From Panorpa germanica (Eukaryota > Arthropoda > Insecta > Mecoptera > Panorpidae): DNA of 64,000 nt. The position numbers were made by a program, and so were the translations under genes. Location of the stretch: the NCBI GenBank assembly GCA_963678705.1, contig OY783203.1, positions 4,712,001 to 4,776,000 of the forward strand. Reading direction: 5' to 3'. Below, piece after piece: positions 12,110 through 22,200 of this stretch; within the stretch, counting starts at the first letter, position 1, and the number at the start of each line of letters is the position of its first letter. Under the pieces are notes generated by a model. It saw only the letters and a program-made list of their open reading frames with translations, did not search any database and was not told the origin of the DNA.

Positions 12110-12352
12110 CCCAGTAAACATTTTTGAAGTCACTTTGCCATCATATTGAAGATGCGTATAATTGTTTTGTTATGAAAGAGTTCAGTTTCTCACAGTCGTT
12201 CATATGAAATGTCTATTTTATCGGCTATAAATGGTGAAACCACTCCATCTGTCGGAATACAAATGAACATACAGTTTATGCGAACTATAATTGAAGTGCA
12301 ATAGTAATAGAAACGTCACAAAACAGGGCACTTCACTTAATTGTTTACTTGG
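12110..12352 (+). mobile_element. MITE A copy
   Basis: 243 bp starting CCCAGTAAACATTTTTG and ending TTAATTGTTTACTTGG, imperfect inverted ends. The interior shares ATATTGAAGATGCGT, CATATGAAATGTCTA, TCTGTCGGAATACAAATGAA and GGGCACTTCAC with the copies at 17043, 46226 and 52575. Confidence 0.85.
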
Positions 12353-15113
12353 AAGTTTTACATATTTAAATATTGTTATGTAATGTAATAAAACTAATAG
12401 TAGTTTTAGAAAACGGATTTAAATTAGTGTGAGAGTTAGTCGAACATCACTGTCCTACATAGAAAATAAGGGCAGAAAGAGGAGCGAGTAGAAATTCCTT
12501 ACATAGTTGTCTAATGATAAAAGCTATACAGGACCGTTTTATTAATTTTATAATTTTGCCACAAATTTTCTTATGATACCTAAATCACATAGCTCGTCCA
12601 ACACTGTTCTAAACAGTCTGCTGTAAGGTGGGTACATATTGATAAATAAAATAGCAACACTTTGGCAAAATATCAATTTTTAAAAAATATGAATATTCAA
12701 AATTTCATTCACTTTTAATATTGAGCTATATCTTGTTATCAGTATCCATTTAAATTTATGACTAAATAATATTTATTATAATATGTGCTCCCTTTTATTT
12801 AACAACAGAAAATGGAAAGAAAATGAAGAAAACCATAGTGCCAAAGTATTGGAATAATTTGACATATTAATATATATAATAATATACACAACTACATGCG
12901 TATAAATAAATATCCTTTATATTATTTGAATTATCAAATTTACATTTGAAAGATGCATGACTTTTGTGACGTTATTGCGCAAACAACGAGTCAGCAGGAT
13001 GCTATAAATGACGTCAAAGCGGCAGAGTGTCTTACAATAACATTTGCTCCGTCCTATGCACGTACACTTTATGTAGCCTATTTTTTAATTATGTATGTTT
13101 AAACCAATTATCAAACTATATGTTATAAGAGTATAGAATTATGACAGATAGTTTTATAGGTCTATGTGAAATTGTTATTGACCTCACAGACTTATATTTC
13201 AGTTACAAATATTTACAAATATTTACAGCGCCCAAAACCCCAAAATAAATGTCTTTGTGAGAGAGAGAAAATATTTGCTAAACAGCATGAAACTTCAAAA
13301 TAATTAAAAGCTAAGACTTCAAACCAAATATGCAAAAATTTGGTTTAATATTTTCTGAACCACTTTTACAGATGTCGAAAGTTCTTAGTTCACTGTAGTG
13401 ACTATCCCAGCCAACAATTAACAATTCTTAACAAATTTTTTAAATATTATTGTTGTAACAATCAGATTCTTCACGATTTGTCTTGAATAACCTTTTCTTA
13501 TGATCTCATACTAATTTTCAATTTTACTAACAGTAACAACTTATTCAGGTAGGGTCCCTTTTTTAGCTGGTGCTCTAAACTTCACCCTAGACAGTCCAAG
13601 GGTAATTCGGTGCTGTTTGGAATGTTGGCAGAAAACAAACTGAAGAATATTTGCTGCTTAAACTATATTCTCTGGAAATTTAAAGAATAATTGCTTAAGG
13701 TAACTATTTTTTTACTGTAAATTTAAAACTTTTACGGTAAAAATTAAACAACAATTATTCTATTCCAGGTACGAGGTGCTACATCCATTAGCAGAGCCGT
13801 TCTTAAACAGGGACTCTAATTATTCAGGGACTCTGAACCGTCATCATAACGTCCACATTACTGTTAGTCCAAATACATTTAAAATATTACTGTTATTAAA
13901 AATTAAATTGATGAAGCTGTTCCTTTTGCTTAAAAATAATTGTGTATTATATTATTATGTCCATTAGCAACAAGATTCAATTATTCAACTAGAGAATGCA
14001 GTTTATACAAAAGAATTATCCATAATCCAACGTTAAGATTAGAAATATATGATAAAGAATTTATTACATTTTGTAAAAATTAATTTTTGAGTGTAAATAA
14101 TCTTATATTTGTATAGAGATATAAATTTGATAAAAATTTATAGCATATTAATTCAAATAAAAAAAAGTTAGCTAAACTCCAAATAATAAATTACAAAAAA
14201 GGTTGGGTTTTAAGCCCTATAAATCATTTTACCTACAAGTGTATTTTACATCTATAAATATTATATCACAAAACTAGTAGCTTCTAAAGAAAAAGATTAA
14301 TAATAAAATACTATTATATAACAAAAAAAAAATATTTTTATTTCTAAGACACCTTGCTCTATTTCACCTTAATGTAGAAAACTCTTATCTAATTGATAAG
14401 TACAAAAAAATGTCTTATCGATCTTTATGCTTATTGGTTTATAAGGGATCATCGATATGATTTAGACCAATGACAAAATGACATAAGTCGTTTTATTTAC
14501 TCTAAAATATTGTTGAATACTATAAAAGCTGGTATTTATTAATATTATTTTATTTGTGTTATAAATTTTGTTAGAAAATAACTGTTTAGAGTGAAGGGAA
14601 CTTTAGTTTTGTGAATTGAATAATTAGTTTAACAAGTGTTCAACTTAAGGTGGATACTAGAGTAATAGTATTTCTACTATACATATACATTATATATATG
14701 TATATGTATATAGAATATTTTTACTAATTATTCTGATATCTATTTCGAAAGTGTCACGATTATTCGCTGGTTATTAACTCGATAATGACTGCGATATTTG
14801 ATTGTTACTTAACAAGTGTTACTTAACTTGAAGTCGTCTGACAGTCGTTTAAGTTGGAATTGTGGTCTAGGCAGTGCATTTAAGGTTTGCCAGATCTAAC
14901 TCTTCCAGCTTACATTGCTGCAGAAATACTTCAATAATTGTAGTTCCTGACCAGCAAATAAATTACATTTTACTATTCTATTTAATAACTCATAATTTAT
15001 TTATAAATTTAAATATTATTACACTATATTTTTGTAATATTTAAATTTATTTAATGGTTTCATTATCATTTTCATAATTGAATCATATTCATTTGCCAAC
15101 GTGTACAGTTATT
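12353..15113. other. Intergenic AT-rich DNA with one candidate spliced segment
   Basis: No supported gene. A stretch at 13549-13970 has acceptor-donor-acceptor spacing compatible with a small spliced transcript (see findings). A TATA-rich palindrome, ATACATTATATATATGTAT, is at about 14685-14705. Confidence 0.4.
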
Positions 15114-15262
15114 TTGCATCTGAGATTATTATAGAGTATTATTTTCGGGCAAGTGGAGTAGTGGTCTCCTCGCTTTATTTTGATCCAAGTGAGATTCAAC
15201 TCCTCCAACTTATTCGATTAATAAAAATGTCACCGGATCTCAGATTGTAATAAATAAAAATG
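15114..15262 (+). repeat. Dispersed repeat G, copy 2
   Basis: Second copy of the repeat at 11390-11545, with the same GGCAAGTGGAGTAG and CTCCAACTTATTCGATTAA segments. It is followed by an A-rich, T-poor tail, consistent with a retroposed origin. Confidence 0.7.
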
Positions 15263-15490
15263 TGATTGTGATTCATGTACTACATATTTAACATTTTATC
15301 AAAATTCTTTAATCCATCAAACATTATGATATATTTCGCAAATTTGTTCATCTAATTACAGTTTTTTTTAAATTATACTTTCATCATTAATCTCTTCAAC
15401 TTACAATTATTATTTTGGTGCTGTATAATTTTTAAATTTTAATAAATTTTATTGATTTATTTATTTATTAATTTACTTAACATTAATAGG

Positions 15491-15558
15491 CAATATTTAT
15501 GGTGTCGTGGCTTATATATATGAGCTATATCGCTGACTCATAAGTTTTATGATTATGA
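15491..15558 (-). mobile_element. SINE fragment, 3' part
   Basis: The reverse complement reads CATAATCATAAAACTTATG, then AAGCCACGACACCATAAATA, matching the 3' half of the SINE at 18154-18424. Confidence 0.65.
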
Positions 15559-16194
15559 GAACAAGCATTCAAATTAATTTCTGTACCTAATAGCAGTTAT
15601 GTATATTTTACATAATTGGAAAATAATTTATGCCAAAATTATGTAACATTCAAAAAATTTTTTTAACTTAATGGTAGAAATTATAATATTATTGTATAAT
15701 TTATTGTACCTATCATTCTAATAATATGTAAAATAACTTGTAAATTTAGTTTTCCTAAATTTCTTTTAAAAGTTTACCCATTACATATTACATAATACCG
15801 GTAATGTAATATTCATTTCTTGTGTCTGATGAATATCTCCATATAGCTCATTTAACTAACTTACTATTGAAAAAAATTACCAGTAGATAGTTATTTTTTG
15901 ATAAATATTATATGAATAGAATTCGATAATCAAATTGTACATTTAGCCCCTGCAACAGGCAACACTTCTTACATATTATATATAACTACCCATACTTTTG
16001 AAATATTACCAATCATAATAGATAGCTCATAATAGATTATATCAGTTTTCTACATATAATTTATACCCGTATATAAAAGTTATTAAATACTTTTATAGTT
16101 ATAGTTTATACTACCAACTTTAACCAGTAGCGAAGACACCGTACTTACTTGGTGTGAATCTTTAATAATATCTTAGGATATGTACTTTGATAAT

Positions 16195-16200
<6 letters not shown>

Positions 16201-16250
<50 letters not shown>
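16201..16250. repeat. (TA)n microsatellite
   Basis: About 24 TA units with one G interruption. Confidence 0.95.
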
Positions 16251-16257
<7 letters not shown>

Positions 16258-16491
16258 TCAAAAGCGAAATATAAAACGAAAAGTATATTTGCAATATAAT
16301 TTTCTTTGATTGCATTTAAGAGTTATGTGGTTATTGAATTAGATGGAAATTACAATTTACATCTAATTGCATCCTCAACTCAAATATACGAATTACGAAT
16401 TCTCGGAGAGGTCTCACTGAAAAACTGAACAACCGATATAATTGTACTTCCATGTTCGGCCACTTAGGTACATTTTATATTCTCTCTTAGG

Positions 16492-16842
16492 GGTCATCCC
16501 AAAGCACGTGGATCAATTATGGCCTCTTTAAAATTACGTCCTCCCTATGTAACGTAGCCACCTGGATGGAACATTATTTCTTAGTACGAACTAAACTGTG
16601 GTGCTTTTTTGAAACGCGTAAAAAAAATAATTTAAACCTAAAAGAAATGGTTAGATATCAATAAAAGTAATTGAGCAATGGAAATAAATAACTATATGTT
16701 GTTACTTATTGAGCCAAATAAAATAAATAAAGCAAATTACGTAGCTTAACTCTAGCCTCCCCATCCCCTCATGTAGCACTGCGTAGCTTTCTGTCTTCCC
16801 CTCCCACCATCTTAATAAAGCCACGTGGTTTATGGATTACCA
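16492..16842. mobile_element. Diverged MITE E-like element
   Basis: The left end GGGTCATCCCAAAGCACGTG is mirrored by CCACGTGGTTTATGGATTACC at the right. Both resemble the GGGACCATCCATAAATTA terminus at 45821, and internal C-rich stretches (CCTCCCCATCCCCTC) mirror the G-rich stretches of that element. Confidence 0.55.
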
Positions 16843-17042
16843 CTTCTATTAAAAACATCAAAGATACTGGGTCCGACGTTTTTATAAATTATAGAATAGC
16901 CTGAACAAATCTGTGCTATTTAATTTACCCTAAGCAATTGCAACAATTTTATAGCTCTTATAAGGTAAAAGGATAGTTTCGGAAGAACCTATATTATATG
17001 ATTTACTGAATCACCTAATAGCCAACCAATCTGAAGTCTTTC

Positions 17043-17296
17043 CCCAGTAAACATTTTGGAGTCACTTTGACATCATATTGAAGATGCGTCATGATTTTTT
17101 TGTCATTAAAGAGTTCATTTACAGTTCAGTTTCTCACATTTTTTCATATAAAATGTCTACTTTATCGGCTACAAATGGCGAAATTACTCCACCTGTCGGA
17201 ATACAAATGAAGATAAAGTTGATGCCAACTATAATTAAAGTGAAATAGTGATAGAAACGTCACTAAATAGGGCACTTCACCAAATTGTTTACTGGG
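17043..17296 (+). mobile_element. MITE A copy, near intact
   Basis: 254 bp with matching ends: CCCAGTAAACATTTTGG at the left, CCAAATTGTTTACTGGG at the right (16 of 17 positions complementary). There is no open frame, so it is non-autonomous. The target duplication is not obvious. Confidence 0.9.
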
Positions 17297-18056
17297 TCAT
17301 GTGATTGACAATAATTGAAGATAATCCTTAAATAGCCTTGCAGAGATTAATGTTATGGCAGCATTATTTATATGAACACTTCATATATTTTGTCTGGAGA
17401 AATTTATTCATTTTTCAGAAAGTGTTTCAGCAAAATTGTTACTCTAGAAGCGACCACTCGTGGTTTCTTTTAGCTGTCAATGATGGATCCAATATTGCTT
17501 AACTACAGCTTAATGTGCTGATACAACTTCTTTTATAATCTATAATAGTATAAAGAATAAAATCTAATCATTTAGGAAGTAAATTATCAAACTGATATTT
17601 ATTTAATTATAAAAAACATTTAACAACAATAACATAAATGAAACGATTATGTAAACAAGACATATAACTAAATAATAATAGTTTCTTGTATTTATATTAA
17701 CAATGTAAATTAAATACTTAAATAATTTCAAATAACTTGAAATATAAAATACTCGTAATTAATAATTAACTGGATCTAAAAAATAATATTATCTGCATTT
17801 AAACAGTTTAAATTTATTCAAAAACTCGAAGAACTCGAAATATAAAAAAATAACAATTAAAAGTATCTAATAAATATTATCTGCTTTAAAGAGGTAAACT
17901 GTATCACTCATGTCACACTCGACATATAAAAATAACAATTAAATATCATCTATCTAATATTATTATCTGTAGGTATTAATAGGTACTAATTTCATTTTTT
18001 TAGTATTAAAAGATATGTTATAAAAATATAAACAAAAAACGTATTTCACAATTATT
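17297..18056. other. Intergenic AT-rich DNA 3' of the ZMYND11-like gene
   Basis: AT-rich DNA with several TTTATT motifs that would be AATAAA poly(A) signals on the minus strand. Nothing else recognised. Confidence 0.4.
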
Positions 18057-18120
18057 TTACAGATGATAGTCCGCTTCGCTGAAACTACTGCTACTGGATG
18101 AAGAAGTACTTGAAAGATTC
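18057..18120 (-). other. Candidate alternative last exon of the ZMYND11-like gene (Ser-rich tail)
   Basis: A pyrimidine-rich TATTTTTTAG acceptor at 18121-18130 precedes a segment whose first base G completes the same split Trp codon (TG|G) left by exon 10. It then encodes a 20-residue tail, Asn-Leu-Ser-Ser-Thr, a run of seven Ser, Phe-Ser-Glu-Ala-Asp-Tyr-His-Leu, and a stop. It would replace the MYND finger in an isoform. It cannot be joined downstream of the MYND exon, because no donor of the right phase exists there. A SINE sits 33 bp upstream of the acceptor, so this exon may be chance. Confidence 0.3.
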
Positions 18121-18153
18121 CTAAAAAATAAACCATTTGTTAATATACACGTA

Positions 18154-18424
18154 GACGACACAGTGGGCGAGAGCATTGATGCTTGACGCCGACTGCTGTG
18201 TCTTCGGGTTCGATCCCCGGACCAGATATATATTTTCTGGGTTTGGTTATTATGAACTTATATTGATTATGGTCATACATAATCATACAGTTATTAGGCA
18301 GTGGTGTAGCCCACATATATGAGGCCACGACACCATAAATACTGCCAACATTGAAGGAGGTCGTCGGTGATAGGACTCAGCATCGGAAATAGGCCGACGT
18401 TAAATAAAAAAAAAAAAATAATAA
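18154..18424 (+). mobile_element. tRNA-derived SINE, complete, with 13-bp target duplication
   Basis: The 271-bp element is bounded by the perfect direct repeat TAATATACACGTA at 18141-18153 and 18425-18437. Its head has an A-box-like CAGTGGGCGAGAGCATTG and a canonical B box, GGTTCGATCC, at about 18208-18217, as in tRNA-derived pol III promoters. The body carries CTGGGTTTGGTTATTATGA and GGCAGTGGTGTAGCCCACAT, and the tail is CGACGTTAAATAAA followed by an A-run. The intact duplication and tail show it is the youngest copy in the window. It lies in the last intron or 3' region of the ZMYND11-like gene, in opposite orientation. Confidence 0.93.
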
Positions 18425-18437
18425 TAATATACACGTA

Positions 18438-19093
18438 TCGTATTTCAATTAGCTATGTGTACTAAAATTGAAATATTGTAATTCTGCAACCTAATCATGT
18501 AAATCATTTAGAATGTTTTCATATGAAATTCATGTATTAAAAATAACTTAACCATTAACAGAACTTTAAGATAGTTTCTTTTAATTGTCATTACATAAAT
18601 ACAAAATACACTTATAATTTTTTACTAATATATAGTTTATAAAATGCATAGTGTTGCAAATTTACAACAAATCATTCTTAGTTTGTTGAGCTTCTTAAGT
18701 TCTTTGAAAATGCTTATAGAGCTTCTATAACACTTCTATAAGATGTATATTATTACAGATCGATAACAACCCATCCTTAACCAAAATAGAACAGTAGAAG
18801 AACTTAAAGTAGATGTCAAAAACAGAAATTAATAAAATTTTAAGCATGGTGTGAGAAAAATCATCTAATCATTAACTGGACTTATTTTATGTTAGTAGCA
18901 GTTCGTTAATAATTTGTGGTTTATTAAATAAGAGATTTGTAGAAATTATATGTTAGAAAGATACAGTCACAGATTCAGTCCAATAACCAATAAACCAGGA
19001 AACACTCTTCTTTATCTATAGAAAGAAATTTCCATACTTTGCCTTGTATATAACGCATTAAATTTTGTATTTATGACCATGAAACAAAATCTT
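18438..19093 (-). other. Probable 3' UTR of the ZMYND11-like gene
   Basis: The sequence after the MYND-exon stop codon holds no coding signal. A minus-strand AATAAA lies at 18920-18925, about 170 nt past the stop, and is a reasonable cleavage signal. If the Ser-rich alternative exon is used, this interval would instead be intronic. Confidence 0.45.
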
Positions 19094-19208
19094 TTATGGT
19101 GTAACATGAACGTGCCCCTTAAAACGGTATTCCATTCGACATAAGTTACTGCAATAAAATGTACTGGAGCAACAAAAGAGAACAGCCTCTTCCGAGCAGT
19201 TGGAACAC
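19094..19208 (-). other. Exon 11 of the ZMYND11-like gene: MYND finger
   Basis: A 97-nt intron separates it from exon 10, and its first G completes the Trp codon. It encodes Trp-Cys-Ser-Asn-Cys, Phe-Cys-Cys, Tyr-Cys-Ser-Asn-Leu-Cys, then Gly-His-Val-His-Val-Thr-Pro and a stop. The first six Cys ligands and one His align with the vertebrate MYND. The final Cys, expected four residues after that His, is Thr here. Confidence 0.88.
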
Positions 19209-22200
19209 CTGCGGTATGAATACATTATACAAAAGAGTAGGCAAAAATTACGAAATTACGGATAGGCTAAAATTCTGCAATGCGAGTTGCAAAGAAACTA
19301 CATACCATTGATGGAGTTTAACTGCATTCACCGCCTGATTGGTCTTTTCAAGCTCCTCTTGAATTACCATTTGTTCCTGCTGTCCTTGTTTAAAAACTTC
19401 GGCTTCTCTGGCTTCACAAAGCATTACTTCTGTAAATAAACATTTAAATGAATATACAACATTGAGCTGTCGTAATTATATAGATTTTGTATTATGTTTA
19501 AGTTCAAAATGTAGAAAACTAAATTTTATAATGCTACTAAAGCTAATTTTTAAACTAATTTCCAACGTTCTTTAGTATTAGACGTTTTCCAAAGAATTAT
19601 TTTTGACAAAATTATTATTTCTAAAACATCTATTTTAGGTAACAAAGTACGTAGCCTAATTTAGTTGATATACGTCATTGGGTCAAAAATTGCTTAATGT
19701 AAAAACAAACATATCTAGAAAAGGATAAGCCATTCCTAGCTGTGCAGAGATTTATGCTTAAATGTGATGCCCATTAAATGTGGCCAGCGTGCAGTTGGCG
19801 GCTCCATCACTTTAACGCACCATAATACTGACTGTTTAGACAAATTGTGAAACGAAATATTACTTAAATTAAATTTACATAGCTGTATTAAGCCTGGTGA
19901 TTGCACTTCGTTGGTGACGTTGGCTATGTGACTATTTATTTTTAATAATCTGTTTTACCCCTATCACTCATTAGTTGCCTCATTTCTTCTGCATGACGTA
20001 ACTTTAATGCCTCATTCTCTAGTTGCAACTTTCTTATCATTGCATTTTTGCATCCTGCGTCTGCCATTTCATACACAGTTTCTTGCATCAACTGTATGAA
20101 GTAGTTAGACATCTAGAATTAAGGAGTGTTTATATTAATTAATGTTTTACTTAAAATTGATAATTACAATTTGTAGTACTACTTGATGTATTATCTAAAC
20201 TTCAATAAATTATATTTATCCTTTTGTAACTTTCTAAACTGATGAGCAGATATATTTCTCTATCCTTAACAAGTTTTTTTGATTTTGATTTTAAATGGGA
20301 TACGCATACTAATTTTTGTAAGAGGAGTAAAGTCTTATATGGCTGAAAAATGGTTTAGTTTGAGAAAAGACAGACCACAAACCGTCCACCAAAGCTAACT
20401 GCGTGCAGCACACCTAAAGCGAGTTAGTACCATCACACACTTTCGGTTTTCTTAAGTTAACTTTTACGCGATTCACGATTTCTTTTCAAAATATTTAATG
20501 TAAAAAAAAAAACTTCATTCCTTACTTAGTTCCAGTAATAGTAAGATAATAAAATATAAGGTAATATTGATTTTACCTTCTCAGCATTATCATGTAATAT
20601 TTTCATGAAAGAGTTTTGTTCTTCAGAAGGAACTCCCTGGCTATATCGAAATGATTGATTCTCCGGCAATTCGCTGGGTCCTGTTAATGCAGAAGCATCA
20701 TCACCTGCAAAATAAGATATAAGATGCTTTTAAATGAATAAGAAAATAAAAGAGTACTTGACCTTTCTGTCACCATAATTACTTTATTTACCTAGTGTCA
20801 ATCTGGAGTTCATTTGGAGTTGTGTTTCATTCAACGTTCCAGAAGTTGATGGAAGCTCTTCTGTTCTTATCTCACTCGAAATTGAGGTATTATTAGAATG
20901 ATCATGTGCTTTCTCTATGTGAGTATTTACAATAAACTCATTGCCAATGTCAGGTACATTAACCGACGTGTTATTAGAAGCTGATTTATCTTGGCGTTCA
21001 TTTTGAATTCGTAAACTGTTCAGTTGCTCTATATAATGTTTTTGCATTTCTATGAATTGTCTCTGTGGCCTAGGAAAACTTTTTCGAGCATATCTTGGCA
21101 CATATCGTGCATTCGATGTTGGTTGAGATGCCTCTTCATTTTCTATAGGCATTACAAGTGTGTCTGGTACTTCTTTTACATTCTGCCGATTAGGCATTGC
21201 AGAAGAACTTTGTTTAGCAGCAGTATTTGAAATAGAAATTTGATCGTTTGATGGTTTATCAGGATTTGATGAACTCCTGGTTTGAAGTGGCGGTGGCAAT
21301 GATGAATTCTGAGCTTTGCGGGTAACTTTAATCTCTTTCACAGTTTTGTTTCCGTTTTCTAGAGAACCAATGGAAGTTTTGTCCTCAGAGTTTTTCTTAT
21401 TGCTATTGCTACATGTTTCATTACATGGTTTCGTTTCATTGTAATTCGGAAACATGTAGCTATAGAAATATTCTTCTATTTTCGGGTCAAATTTTGTATC
21501 AAAAGGAAAATAACAAATGGATCCAAATCGCTTTTCCAAATTATCTATATAAATATCAAGTTCCTAAAAAAAAATGCAACAATAAATATTTACAAACTTT
21601 ATTATTTTACATAGGTAAGTTCTTAATTGAATTAAATATCGAGGTCAGAATATTGAAAACTGAGAGAAAGAAAAAATATTTGAAAACTAGATATATTTGA
21701 AGAGAACTAATGTTATTGTTCAAATAATGAAATGACAAAACAAATGAACTAATTGAAAAACCAAGGATTAAAGTTTCAAGTTTTGAAATTTATGCAAACA
21801 ATTTTTATATTCTTAATATTGAAGTTTAAACTATCGATTAGTTAAAAGATTATATTTACTTGAAAGCTTTCAATGATTAAGGGAAGTAAATTTCCTTTAT
21901 ATAAGTGTAGTGGTTTCTTGCCATCGTACAGGTAACAGTCCTTAAGCGGTATTCTCGAGTGTTCATGTTTACCGAAGAAACGCACATTTCCCATTCCTAA
22001 ATTAACCGATATTAGTTTTGCTGGCCAATAAGGATATCCTGAAAAAATTAATAACAATATAGCAAATTGTTTATCTACGTAAAATGGCATAACTAATTGG
22101 TTTTTACCTCCTGGAAGATTATATAAATAAAGTCTACTTAAATAAATAGACTGTTTTCCAATTGCGGAACAAGAGCGTATAATGCGGCATTATGCATTAT

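Larger units (their letters stand above)
15559..17042. other. Intergenic AT-rich DNA with MITE E relative and (TA)n
   Basis: Contains a (TA)n tract at 16201-16250 and a diverged MITE E-like element at 16492-16842. No coding evidence. Confidence 0.5.

Noticed and set aside
18195-18225. Possible tRNA gene (GGTTCGATCC)
   Set aside because: The box belongs to the SINE head; there is no foldable acceptor stem or anticodon arm and the same sequence recurs in degenerate copies.
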